DNA from: CAYJBH01 sp964370825
Lineage (GTDB): Bacteria; Bacillota; Clostridia; Oscillospirales; Ruminococcaceae
Assembly: GCA_964370825.1 (NCBI GenBank)
Contig: CAYJKY010000009.1
Coordinates: 1-64,000, forward strand
Length of the DNA: 64,000 nt
Direction: 5' to 3'
The stretch's first letter is position 1; every line of letters starts with the position of its first letter. Under the pieces are notes generated by a model. It did not search any database. It had not been told where the DNA came from and worked only from the letters and a program-made list of their open reading frames with translations. Positions 1-8,304 of the stretch are shown here, in pieces. The position numbers and the translations under genes were made by a program.

Positions 1-1133
1 CCGCCTAAAAAGCCTATCATCGCCGCCTCGGTTAAAAACAGCATCAATATATCGCGCTTTTTTGTGCCGAGAGATTTTAGTATTCCTATCTCCTTTGTAC
101 GCTCCTTAACCGATACAAACAACACATTCATAATTCCTATGCCGCCCACCACAAACACTATCACCGCAACTGCGAGAAGTAGTATCGATAATGTGGTGGC
201 GGATTGCATTGCGGCATCCATAGTTGCGCCCGCATCCTCAATGGTGTATGTGCCGTCGGGGTTTGACTGTGTCAGCACTAATTCTATGTTTTGAATAACG
301 TCAGGAACAGCACTCACATCGGAGGCAAGCACCGAAATCTGCGGCGAGGTGTTACGTTCTAACAGATATTTTTCCGCTGTTGTGTAGGGCATAAACACGC
401 TATCGTCCGGATTAACACCGGAGACTACTGTTCCCATCTGGGACAGCACTCCGTTCACCACATAGGTGCGACCGTCTATTTCAATCTTGCTGTCGTAGGC
501 AAGCTGTACCGAACCGAATATTTCAAATGCTACATTATATCCCAATATCACGCAACGCGTCTCGTTTTCTTCATCAAGGTCGGTGATAAAAGTCCCGATG
601 ATGGGGGTTAGGTTTGAAATCTGTGAATACTCGCTCTGTGTACCCACCACCTCAAAGGTCAACGCCTCCTCTAAATCACCACCAAGAACCTCACTCTCCA
701 CAGTTGCAAATATTGCACCGGTAATTATGTCCGGAACGAAAAACAGTATCTCCTCCAAGCTGTCCTCGCTTAGTATAGCGGAGTCGTTGGTCGGCAGTCG
801 TGTTGAGGTTGCGCCACCTCCTGCGCTGTCACCTCTACCGCCTCCGGATGTCCCTCCACCCGATGACATTCCACCACCGGAGGACATACCGCCACCGCTT
901 GGCATACCGCCCATCATCATGTCCGCCATACCGCCACCCGAGGTCACGGTAACGGTGCCGGCATTTAGCGTTTTAAACTGCTCTGCCACATCTTGTTGGC
1001 CGCCCTCTCCGATGGCTATAACAAGCACAATGGTCGCGGCACCTACTATGATACCGAGTGAGGTCAAAAAAACCTTAAACTTATTCTGCCTTAGATTTAT
1101 GCCCACAAGGCGCAGTATCTCACTAAGACGCAT
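1..1133 (-). CDS. MacB-like ABC transporter permease, partial (C-terminus beyond window)
   Basis: This is a MacB/FtsX-type permease of an ABC exporter. It reads leftwards off the window edge, so only about 377 N-terminal residues are visible. Residues 1-42 give a basic start and a first membrane helix (FLTSLGIIVGAATIVLVIAI). A MacB periplasmic-core-like extracellular domain follows, and a second helix lies near residues 310-335 (ILLLAVAVIVFVVGGIGIMN). After it comes the FtsX signature VKERTKEIGILKSLGAKKRD. The ATG at 1131-1133 overlaps the end of the membrane-fusion gene by 11 bp, so the two are translationally coupled. Residues 65-109 form a Gly/Ser/Met-rich insert that I do not regard as usual for the family. 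The ATPase is probably the next gene beyond the window. The family role is clear; the substrate is unknown. Confidence 0.9.
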   Translation of the reverse strand, partial: MRLSEILRLVGINLRQNKFKVFLTSLGIIVGAATIVLVIAIGEGGQQDVAEQFKTLNAGTVTVTSGGGMADMMMGGMPSGGGMSSGGGMSSGGGTSGGGRGDSAGGGATSTRLPTNDSAILSEDSLEEILFFVPDIITGAIFATVESEVLGGDLEEALTFEVVGTQSEYSQISNLTPIIGTFITDLDEENETRCVILGYNVAFEIFGSVQLAYDSKIEIDGRTYVVNGVLSQMGTVVSGVNPDDSVFMPYTTAEKYLLERNTSPQISVLASDVSAVPDVIQNIELVLTQSNPDGTYTIEDAGATMDAAMQSATTLSILLLAVAVIVFVVGGIGIMNVLFVSVKERTKEIGILKSLGTKKRDILMLFLTEAAMIGFLG

Positions 1134-2793
1134 TTTGTGTCACCGCACTTTCTATAATAACCGTGTCACCCTCTGATAATCCCGAAATAATCTCAACATC
1201 AAAACCGTCCGAAAAGCCTGTTGTTACCTCGACCTTTTCTATTTCACCATTTTCGGTAAGCCTTTGTACATACTGTTTGCCGTCTTCTATTGTCAAACAT
1301 TTGTTGGATATAATAAGTGCGTCGACAACCTGTTTTTCTACAAAGGTAACGTCGGCAGTCATTCCTTGATAGATAACTATATCTTCAAAAGCCGACATGT
1401 AGCAAACCATCGTGACGGTGTAGTTGACAGAACTCTGCATACCTGCCGCCGGTGTTATAGAGATGCTATCCACCTCGGACGGTATTACAAATTCGTCGTA
1501 GGCATCAAAGATTATATTAACCGGCATACCTATCTCTATGTCGGCGATATCTTCTTGAGGTATGCTCACGCTGACATACACCATGTTACTGTCCGCTATA
1601 TTTGCAACGGCGGCATTCGCATTAAGCTCGTCACCGGCCGAGGTAACAGTCATAATATATCCGTCGATAGGGGAAATCACACTACCGTCGGTTGCCATTG
1701 CGGTAAGTATATCTAATTCCAGCTGAAGTTCATCCACAGTAGCCTGTGCTGTTTCAACACTGTTATTTGTACTGTTTACAGTGTTGCTATACTCTGTCCC
1801 GGCATTATTATAGTTTTGTATATTGGTTTCATATGTCGACAACAACTCCACACGTTTAAGCTCCATTGTGGCAGCATAGTTGTCACGCTCGGTGTATTTG
1901 TTTGCAAGGTCGGCATTTGTCTGGGTGGTGGAGGTTTGTAGCTTAGTTATTTCGGTGTTGGCATTTTCTATGGTTTGCTGGGTAGCAGTATTAATAGCTA
2001 TAATGTTATCATAAGCGGTGATTATCTCCTGATCGCCCACTTGCAGGTTAGTTCTGTCGATAGCATCGTACAGTGTTTTAAGCTCTGCCTCGGTCAGCAC
2101 CGGCGACTGCCCGATACTGTTTGAATAGTCGGTTAGCTCCTGCGATATTTTAGCCTGTGCATCGGTTGTGGCATTGGTAATGCTCGTCTGCAAAGCGGTT
2201 ATCTGCTGGGCATTTGTAACAAGCAGAGTTTCCAGCGAGGTTATCTCGGTTAAGATTGAGTTGTATCCACTCTCAAGCTCGGCAACACCAAGATTGTATA
2301 CAGTCTCGGCACTGTTGCCGGTTGCAATATTTTTATCATAATTTTGCTCTGCCGTTAAGTTTTGGTTAGCGGCGGTAAGTTTTGCCTCATTGAGTTTTAG
2401 CTGTGCCTGTTCCAGTTCTAACTTTGTTGCCTCATACAGCTCGTCGAATGCCTGCGGATCTATCGTTGCGATTGTATCTCCGGTCGATACAAATTCACCC
2501 GGCTTCACCAAAACCTCCGACACGGTAGTATCGAAAGGAACGGTTACAGACGTTGCTAATAATGTAGAACTACCCATCTCGGTAACTCCAACCACGATAT
2601 CGGAGCGGACTACCGTCTCTTCCATATAGCTGTTTTGAAAATTGTTATCAGCGGTTGCACTCTGTGCTTTAACAAATATGTTGAATAACAGTGTGCCAGC
2701 AACAACAATTATACTCAATCCTATTATGAAAAAAATAATTTTCCTGCGTGATATAATAACCTCCGCAATAAGTGAAATTTTCTGTTTTAACAT
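1123..2793 (-). CDS. HlyD/MacA-type membrane-fusion (periplasmic adaptor) protein
   Basis: The 556-residue adaptor subunit goes with the MacB-like permease. It has an N-terminal membrane anchor at about residues 18-40 (IIFFIIGLSIIVVAGTLLF) and the first half of a biotinyl-lipoyl domain near residues 75-115 (FVSTGDTIATIDPQ). A long, Gln/Asn/Thr-rich alpha-helical coiled-coil hairpin spans about 115-365. The second lipoyl half (DGSVISPIDGYIMTVTSAGDELN) and a beta-barrel C-terminus follow. The coiled coil is longer than in E. coli MacA. In Gram-positive cells such adaptors face the cell wall with no TolC partner. A promoter and an 11-bp-spaced direct repeat lie upstream (2823-2880). The substrate is unknown; export of a peptide or antibiotic is only a family-based guess. 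Confidence 0.9.
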   Translation of the reverse strand: MLKQKISLIAEVIISRRKIIFFIIGLSIIVVAGTLLFNIFVKAQSATADNNFQNSYMEETVVRSDIVVGVTEMGSSTLLATSVTVPFDTTVSEVLVKPGEFVSTGDTIATIDPQAFDELYEATKLELEQAQLKLNEAKLTAANQNLTAEQNYDKNIATGNSAETVYNLGVAELESGYNSILTEITSLETLLVTNAQQITALQTSITNATTDAQAKISQELTDYSNSIGQSPVLTEAELKTLYDAIDRTNLQVGDQEIITAYDNIIAINTATQQTIENANTEITKLQTSTTQTNADLANKYTERDNYAATMELKRVELLSTYETNIQNYNNAGTEYSNTVNSTNNSVETAQATVDELQLELDILTAMATDGSVISPIDGYIMTVTSAGDELNANAAVANIADSNMVYVSVSIPQEDIADIEIGMPVNIIFDAYDEFVIPSEVDSISITPAAGMQSSVNYTVTMVCYMSAFEDIVIYQGMTADVTFVEKQVVDALIISNKCLTIEDGKQYVQRLTENGEIEKVEVTTGFSDGFDVEIISGLSEGDTVIIESAVTQNAS

Positions 2794-2822
2794 TGTCCGT
2801 TCCTCCGCGTTTCCTTGATAGA

Positions 2823-2880
2823 ATTATATATCAAGATCATTTGGAAATACAACGGACATAGTGTGGCAAATTTGTGGCAA
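2823..2880 (-). promoter_or_regulatory. Promoter and paired direct-repeat box for the adaptor/MacB operon
   Basis: Read on the minus strand, TTGTAT (2847-2852) and TATAAT (2823-2828) are separated by 18 bp. Just upstream, TTGCCACA occurs twice, at 2873-2880 and 2862-2869, exactly 11 bp apart. Tandem half-sites one helical turn apart are typical of OmpR/PhoB-family activators. The elements are seen directly; that a two-component regulator binds there is inference. Confidence 0.55.
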
Positions 2881-3103
2881 TTGTTTATTGATGGATAATC
2901 GAGGGTTTGGGTACCTTTCTTTGTTTAAGGCAGCTCAAATTTTGATCGGTGGGGAGTGTAGTCACTTGGCTTGTGGTTGGTGATAGTAACTGTTTTTTGA
3001 TTAGCCTTTTGACCACATGAACAGCCACAGACAGACTCGGAACATATGTAAACAAGAGTGGCAAAGATGTTTAAAGAGCAGATCGCACCGAGCAAAAACG
3101 GCT

Positions 3104-3273
3104 ATAAACCGTTATAAACTCTACAAAAAATAACCATAGAGCAGTTGACATGCAAGAGGTCGATAGCCCGACCGAATATTTTTTGCGTATCGGCAAAAAA
3201 TATAGCCTTGGAAGTCCTCTTACCATCACCAAAAACTCCTGTAAAACAGCCGTTTTACAGGAGCTTTTGGTGA
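3104..3273. repeat. Chain of four hairpins in an otherwise empty 527-bp intergenic region
   Basis: No convincing gene lies in 2794-3320. It holds consecutive inverted repeats. A short one has arms AACGG/CCGTT near 3105-3120. The next is GGTCG/CGACC (3158-3173). A third has a perfect 11-bp stem, ATATTTTTTGC with a 6-base loop (3176-3203). The last is a 22-bp stem with one mismatch and a 4-base loop (3226-3273). None ends in a clear T-run, so a simple terminator does not explain them. The last could still end or stabilise the URO-D-family transcript, whose stop is at 3321. An 80-residue reading frame (3071-3313, minus) runs through the stems but has no recognisable domain. Confidence 0.6.
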
Positions 3274-3320
3274 GGTTATCGTAACACAGTCGGGTTGCAA
3301 AAACTTTTGTCACCTTTTGA

Positions 3321-4295
3321 TTATGCGTGGCTCATGGGATAATTGTAGTTGCCGTGTTGTTTCCAGATATCTACCATCATTTCGTATCTATCTAAAGATA
3401 AACCGGTGTAGGCACAGTTAGAGGTGGAAAATATGTATCCTCTGCCGTTGTCCATACCCTCTCGTAATGACCTGATGATATCTTCTTTGCATTCTTCATC
3501 CGTTCCGGTCTGGAGTACTCCGCAATTCACATTTCCGATCAAACAGATGTCGTTTCCGATTATTTTTCTGACCTCAAGCATATTCATCCCACCCTGCGGA
3601 TCGAGTGAATGCAGTGCATCAGGTTTGCAATCGGCTATCTGTTTCAAAATTGGCATGATATTGCCGTCGGTGTGCTTTATTGTGTAATATCCCATCTCTC
3701 GGTATCCGGCGATGAGATCAAAAAGATACGGCACTATCAGTTCCTCAAAAGTGTCGGGAGAAAAAAACGGATTGGCATTGAGGGCATAATCGGAGCAAAG
3801 TGTAAATCCGTCCAACAGCCCTAGCGAAGAAAATTTTTGTCCAAATTCAAGACATTGCTCCAAATTCTTTTTTGAAATGTCGTTAAGTTTATCAGGGTTT
3901 TCGTACATATTGATGGAAAATTCCATCATGTTGTCGCCGTCCGGAATTGCATGGGTTGAGTCTCCATGCATGGTAAGAAAATATTCATCACCCGTCTTTT
4001 CTCTGATTGTTTCAAGCAACCACTTTACATTCTCAAAGTCTTCATGGTAAGGATGAACAAATATCGCGCTATGGTTGTATTTTTGCGCAATCTTTATGTA
4101 CATATCTGCTGCGTAATTGATGTGCAGTTTCTTTTCGCTGAAACTCATCTGATCCCACTGACGGAATTCCGTTTGAGAACTGTGGTACATTCCGATCGAC
4201 TCCATGGTTAAAAAAAATACAATTTCAAAATGCGGAACCTGTCCACCAATTTTTTTGCACTGTAGTGTATCAATAAATCTTTGTCTGTGAGTCAT
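3321..4295 (-). CDS. Uroporphyrinogen decarboxylase (URO-D)-family protein
   Basis: This 324-residue protein has the URO-D/MtaA-like TIM-barrel fold, judged from MTHRQRFIDTL at the start and the late motifs KHTDGNIMPIL, LHSLDPQGGMNM and LIGNVNCGVLQTG. The start at 4295 is chosen because GGGAGAG lies just upstream; a longer frame to 4367 overlaps the promoter. True HemE has different active-site motifs and no heme gene is near. Possible metal ligands are the His of KHTDG and the Cys residues in GNVNC and TSNC, as in corrinoid methyltransferases, but the pattern is incomplete. It is divergent from an AraC gene and next to a sugar ABC transporter. Role unknown; haem synthesis is unlikely. Confidence 0.8.
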   Translation of the reverse strand: MTHRQRFIDTLQCKKIGGQVPHFEIVFFLTMESIGMYHSSQTEFRQWDQMSFSEKKLHINYAADMYIKIAQKYNHSAIFVHPYHEDFENVKWLLETIREKTGDEYFLTMHGDSTHAIPDGDNMMEFSINMYENPDKLNDISKKNLEQCLEFGQKFSSLGLLDGFTLCSDYALNANPFFSPDTFEELIVPYLFDLIAGYREMGYYTIKHTDGNIMPILKQIADCKPDALHSLDPQGGMNMLEVRKIIGNDICLIGNVNCGVLQTGTDEECKEDIIRSLREGMDNGRGYIFSTSNCAYTGLSLDRYEMMVDIWKQHGNYNYPMSHA

Positions 4296-4335
4296 CTTTC
4301 TCTCCCTTTTGAATAACAAGGTCTTGGTTGCATAA

Positions 4336-4364
4336 ATTATACTACATTGAGTTTGTATTTTCAA
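4336..4364 (-). promoter_or_regulatory. Promoter of the URO-D-family gene
   Basis: On the minus strand TTGAAA (4359-4364) and TATAAT (4336-4341) are separated by exactly 17 bp, a near-consensus sigma-A promoter. The -10 lies about 40 bp upstream of the ATG at 4295, which supports that start over the longer frame. Confidence 0.75.
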
Positions 4365-4421
4365 CAAAGAATTGTGAAATAGCCATTCGATAATAATTAA
4401 AATATTAGCACATGGTCTGTC

Positions 4422-4450
4422 TTGTGCTATATTCTATTTTGAGTTATAAT
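4422..4450 (+). promoter_or_regulatory. Promoter of the AraC-family gene
   Basis: TTGTGC (4422-4427) and TATAAT (4445-4450) are spaced by 17 bp, about 40 bp before the ATG at 4492. It runs divergently from the URO-D promoter; the two -35 boxes are about 57 bp apart, enough for shared control by the AraC protein. Confidence 0.7.
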
Positions 4451-4491
4451 GTAAACACATATTTTATAGTACAGAAAGGCCATATTATTCA

Positions 4492-5391
4492 ATGAAAAAA
4501 CGCAATAATGATGATATAAAGCAGGATATCTTAGCCTCGAAAAATTTAGCCAGATATAATTTTGAAATCGAGTGTTTGAATCTCAGTGTCATATGGTTTC
4601 GTGCGGCTCATTTGGCGACCGATTTGCCTAACCCCACCCGCCACCGACACAAGTTTTTTGAGTTGCATTATTGCACTGCGGGCGAATGTGGATTTACAGT
4701 CGAAGATACAGATTTTTATCTGACTGCCGGAAAATTCTTGCTGATATCGCCCGGATACAATCATATTTTGCGCAATTACACAAATGATTTTTCAAAATTC
4801 GTATTAGGTTTTAAAATCGACGAAGTAAATCTGAAGCCGGAAGCGGAGTTTATTGTTTGTGCATTGACCGAATATAATTACATTATGAGCACCGGTGATG
4901 AGTACATGGCCTCGCTTTTGAGACAAGCACTGATAGAGGGTGTTGAACCAAAACCAGGTTTAATGTTGTCTGTTTCGGCTATTTTGCAATTATTTGTCAC
5001 AGAGGTGGCCAGAAAAATTAACCCGCCAAATTTTCACTACAACATCAACACACGACACAACGACCGTGAACATATGCTTCAAATTGTCGAGAACTATATC
5101 GAATATAACGTCGGAAAAGATTTAGATGTGCTCGCTATAGCAAAAGAAGTCAATATAAGCGTAAAACAACTCAACAGAATAGCCTTGAAATACAGGATGA
5201 AGACCATTCGCGCTTTGATTGACGAAATGAAATTGAAGGAAGCCCGACGACTGCTCGAAAATACTGACGACAGTCTTTTGGAGATTGCTGGAAAGCTCGG
5301 TTATTCCAGTGAATACAGTTTTAATCGCTTTTTTAAAAGGGTGGAGGGTATGCCACCTGGAAGATACAGAAGAGATGTAAAGCAATATTAA
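4492..5391 (+). CDS. AraC-family transcriptional regulator with cupin sensor domain
   Basis: The protein has 299 residues. The N-terminal half (about 35-130) has a cupin-like effector-binding fold with RHRHKFFELHYCTAGE and FLLISPGYNH. The C-terminal 100 residues carry the two AraC helix-turn-helices (LDVLAIAKEVNISVKQLNRI and DDSLLEIAGKLGYSSEYSFN), ending with the usual FFKRVEGMPPGRYRR. It is divergent from the URO-D-family gene and 112 bp upstream of the binding lipoprotein gene, so it probably activates the sugar locus in response to the imported ligand. The ligand is not known. GAAAGG lies upstream of the ATG. Confidence 0.93.
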   Translation: MKKRNNDDIKQDILASKNLARYNFEIECLNLSVIWFRAAHLATDLPNPTRHRHKFFELHYCTAGECGFTVEDTDFYLTAGKFLLISPGYNHILRNYTNDFSKFVLGFKIDEVNLKPEAEFIVCALTEYNYIMSTGDEYMASLLRQALIEGVEPKPGLMLSVSAILQLFVTEVARKINPPNFHYNINTRHNDREHMLQIVENYIEYNVGKDLDVLAIAKEVNISVKQLNRIALKYRMKTIRALIDEMKLKEARRLLENTDDSLLEIAGKLGYSSEYSFNRFFKRVEGMPPGRYRRDVKQY

Positions 5392-5430
5392 CATGTCCTC
5401 TTTTGGTATTTTATTGTCTTTTCTTGCCAT

Positions 5431-5469
5431 TGTTATTTCACATTTCCGATGATAAAATGTGAAATAACA
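5431..5469. promoter_or_regulatory. Perfect 15-bp inverted repeat upstream of the binding-protein gene
   Basis: Two 15-bp arms (5431-5445 and 5455-5469, core TTATTTCACAT) pair perfectly around a 9-base loop, between the AraC stop and the lipoprotein start. No T-run follows on either strand, so it is a poor intrinsic terminator. It could be an operator, an mRNA-stabilising stem, or a weak terminator for the AraC gene. Confidence 0.6.
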
Positions 5470-5503
5470 ACATAATATTGTCTTGAAAGGATTGGTTACC
5501 AAC

Positions 5504-7165
5504 ATGAAAAAATTAACAGCAATATCATTGGCATTAATGTTTTGTGTAAGTGTTTTTGCATCCTGTGCTTCATCTGATTCTGCTTCGACAGATTCGACAT
5601 CGACACAGGATCAAGCAAGCGACAGCACCGCAAGCGCCGAGCCTACCGAGGAACTTCTCGATGACGGAATGACATATAAAGAGGGCTATCCCATCACAAA
5701 AGAGACCGTGACACTCGAAGCCGCAATCATCTATGGTGCACACAAAGGCAATTTTGAGGACTATGAGTATTGGGATGCCATAGCACAAGAAACAAATATC
5801 GATATCGAACTTCGCATTTTAAACAGCGAAGAGAACACAAACCTTATGTACGCTACCCGCAATTTCCCCGACTTTTCATTCAGCACGGCCGTTTCTTCAA
5901 CACAATTTACTGACGCGGTTTTGGCGGGCGACATTGTAAACATTGATCAATACCTAGAGTATGCTCCCACATACAATACATATTTCGAAGAAAACCCCGA
6001 CATGAAAGCGTTGCTTTTTGAAGCGGATAAGAAAATTTATTCCCTTCCCTATATAAATATCGCAGAATGGGATTATGGCATGAGAGATTGTTGGTTTGTC
6101 AATTCAGACTGGCTCGCAGAATTAGACATTGAAATGCCTACTACTTTGGACGATTTTACAGAATACCTCCGTGCAGTAAAAGCAAATGCAGGCACAGGAA
6201 CTATTCCTGAAAATGTTATCCCATATTATTTCCAACACAATTCAAGAATCGGTGGTCCTTTTGAAATTTATGCTTCCTTTGGGCTGTCAAACGGCACAGC
6301 AAACGGCTTTGGCGATTTCATTGTTGACGATGTAGTTATGAACAACGCAATGAACCCCGAAATAATAGAGCCTATCAAATACCTTAATATGCTGTATTCC
6401 GAAGGACTTATCGGACCTGAGACATTTACTGACGACTGGGGCTCTTACACAGCGAAGCTAAAAGCAGAGCCTGCAGTAGTCGGAAGCATTGCTTCCTACA
6501 GCCATAACGACATGGATCACTGGGAATACATGACTCCTCTCAACACGGGCACAGGCGCACAACCGATGATCCGTCAGCAACAACAAAGTTTGATTAAAAC
6601 AAATTTTGTAATATTTAGTGAAAACCCATATCCTGTCGCCACAGTACGTTTAGGTGACATGCTCGGCGAAACAGAGTGGTCTGTATATTCAACATGGGGT
6701 GAAGAGGGTCTTGGTTACACAGTGACTGACGACGGAGAGTACAGAAGAGTACTGGCAGAGTCGGAGCTTGAGGGCGACGCAAAAAAAGTTCCCGGTAACT
6801 ACGGTCTTGGCATCATAACTGACGAATTGAACAAACAATTGAGCGCTGATGCCATCGAGGACGGACGCAGTCGCGAATATGCATACTATAATATTTACAA
6901 AGAGTTTTCTCCCCCTGCAAACATGTCGGTATATCCGAAAATCCCCGGTATTTATACCGACCAACAGCAAAAAGACAAAATGGCGCAAATAACCACCGAC
7001 ACAAATAACTATATTAACACAATGACGGCACGTTGGATTACGGGCGAAGGCGATGTTGATGCAGAATGGGATGAATACGTTGCTGAACTGATTGATTTAG
7101 GTATGCAAGAGCGAATCGATATGAGTCAAGCTATTTACGATGCATTTATGGCTGATCAACAATAG
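5504..7165 (+). CDS. ABC transporter solute-binding lipoprotein (LipO-like, carbohydrate type)
   Basis: This 553-residue extracellular receptor belongs to a CUT1-like sugar importer. It starts with a lipoprotein signal (MKKLTAISLALMFCVSVFAS then Cys) and a Ser/Thr/Asp/Ala-rich linker, followed by a type-1 binding fold with YSLPYINIAEWDYGMRDCWF and LYSEGLIGPETF. The ATG at 5504 is preferred over a TTG at 5483 because the signal peptide begins there and GAAAGG precedes it. Large binding proteins of this kind pair with LplB/YtcP permeases, which follow here. The substrate is probably an oligosaccharide, perhaps from hemicellulose, pectin or host glycans; the sequence does not say which. Confidence 0.92.
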   Translation: MKKLTAISLALMFCVSVFASCASSDSASTDSTSTQDQASDSTASAEPTEELLDDGMTYKEGYPITKETVTLEAAIIYGAHKGNFEDYEYWDAIAQETNIDIELRILNSEENTNLMYATRNFPDFSFSTAVSSTQFTDAVLAGDIVNIDQYLEYAPTYNTYFEENPDMKALLFEADKKIYSLPYINIAEWDYGMRDCWFVNSDWLAELDIEMPTTLDDFTEYLRAVKANAGTGTIPENVIPYYFQHNSRIGGPFEIYASFGLSNGTANGFGDFIVDDVVMNNAMNPEIIEPIKYLNMLYSEGLIGPETFTDDWGSYTAKLKAEPAVVGSIASYSHNDMDHWEYMTPLNTGTGAQPMIRQQQQSLIKTNFVIFSENPYPVATVRLGDMLGETEWSVYSTWGEEGLGYTVTDDGEYRRVLAESELEGDAKKVPGNYGLGIITDELNKQLSADAIEDGRSREYAYYNIYKEFSPPANMSVYPKIPGIYTDQQQKDKMAQITTDTNNYINTMTARWITGEGDVDAEWDEYVAELIDLGMQERIDMSQAIYDAFMADQQ

Positions 7166-7182
7166 ACGCTATTCCAAATAGC

Positions 7183-7226
7183 AAAAGTGCAAGATTTTGT
7201 AAACTTATCTTAAATCTTGCACTTTT
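7183..7226 (+). terminator. Intercistronic hairpin with T-run after the binding-protein gene
   Basis: A stem built on AAAGTGCAAGATT (about 7184-7196) and its complement (about 7213-7225) encloses a loop of about 16 bases. The downstream arm ends in a TTTTT run. It lies 18 bp after the lipoprotein stop and before the first permease. Partial terminators here are common in sugar ABC operons and yield more binding protein than permease. Confidence 0.8.
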
Positions 7227-7305
7227 TGTGATAATATGGGTATCTTATCGAAAAGCGTTGCAAGATTTTCGTTGCGACAATGTTGCGCACAAGGAGCTTT
7301 ACTAC

Positions 7306-8250
7306 ATGAATGAAAGTAATACAAAAAAGGCAACTAGGCTTTGGAACGGAATCAAAAAAAACTGGCTTCTTTATCTGTTCGTTCTGCCTGCATTGACTTA
7401 CATAATTATATTTAACTACGCCCCCATGTACGGTATACTTATTGCGTTTAAAGATTTCAAACCGAATTTAGGTATTATAGGTAGCCCTTTTACAGACCAG
7501 TTCGGAATGGCACATTTCATGCGATTTTTCAGTCTTGATATGTTTTGGACATTGCTCGGAAACACCTTAACTCTTAGCCTTTATTCGCTTTTAGCAGGAT
7601 TTCCGCTGCCTATCATTCTCGCGTTACTGTTAAACAGCACAAGAAACAAAAAATTGTCGAGAACAACTCAACTTGTGACTTATATACCTCACTTTATATC
7701 TACCGTTGTAATGGTTGGTATGATAAACGTTATTTTTTCTCCAAACATGGGTATTGTCAGTCAAATCATAAAGTTCTTAACAAACAGCGACGAACCTTTG
7801 ATGTGGCTTGCGAACGAAAGTGCTTTTCCGCATATGTATGTTTGGACGGGGGTTTGGCAGAGCATTGGTTGGGGTAGCATCATCTACTTAGCAGCATTGG
7901 CGGGAGTCTCTCCCGAACTTCACGAAGCGGCAATTATCGACGGTGCGACACGTTTTCAAAGAATAATAAAAATCGATTTGCCGACAATACAGCCGATTAT
8001 CGTCATACAGTTAATCCTTAATTGCGGCGGTATCTTGAATGTCGGTTTTGAAAAAGCATTTTTGATGCAAAACGCACTCAACATTGGTGCATCGCAAGTA
8101 ATTTCTACTTACGTTTATGAAATGGGCTTATTAAACGCACAGTTCAGTTTTTCAACCGCAGTGGGTCTGTTTAACTCAGTAATAAATTTCATTATGTTGA
8201 TCATAGTCAATAAAGCGGCAAGAAAACTTACTGATTCAAGTTTATTTTGA
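7306..8250 (+). CDS. Sugar ABC transporter permease, LplB type
   Basis: A 314-residue inner-membrane permease with about six helices, the first at LLYLFVLPALTYIIIF. The ATPase-docking EAA loop is clear: HEAAIIDGATRFQRIIKIDLPTI. It matches the LplB/UgpA-like class (FKDFKPNLGIIGSPF in the first loop). The start at 7306 is chosen because AAGGAG lies 9 bases upstream; an open frame back to 7228 has no ribosome site and crosses the hairpin. It works with the YtcP-type partner that follows. No ATP-binding subunit is in this locus, so a shared MsmX-like ATPase elsewhere in the genome is expected. Confidence 0.93.
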   Translation: MNESNTKKATRLWNGIKKNWLLYLFVLPALTYIIIFNYAPMYGILIAFKDFKPNLGIIGSPFTDQFGMAHFMRFFSLDMFWTLLGNTLTLSLYSLLAGFPLPIILALLLNSTRNKKLSRTTQLVTYIPHFISTVVMVGMINVIFSPNMGIVSQIIKFLTNSDEPLMWLANESAFPHMYVWTGVWQSIGWGSIIYLAALAGVSPELHEAAIIDGATRFQRIIKIDLPTIQPIIVIQLILNCGGILNVGFEKAFLMQNALNIGASQVISTYVYEMGLLNAQFSFSTAVGLFNSVINFIMLIIVNKAARKLTDSSLF

Positions 8251-8304
8251 CAAACACTTAAGCTTCATTTTTTACAATTGAACACCGCATGGGGAGCGAT
8301 TAAC

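Noticed and set aside
583..1176. Proline-rich plus-strand frame
   Set aside because: It is the antisense of the Gly/Ser/Met-rich insert of the MacB-like permease; its PPP runs come from GGN codons on the other strand.
3071..3313. 80-residue minus-strand open frame
   Set aside because: It runs through three hairpin stems, has no ribosome site of note, no recognisable domain and a basic, low-quality composition; it is better read as a structured intergenic element.
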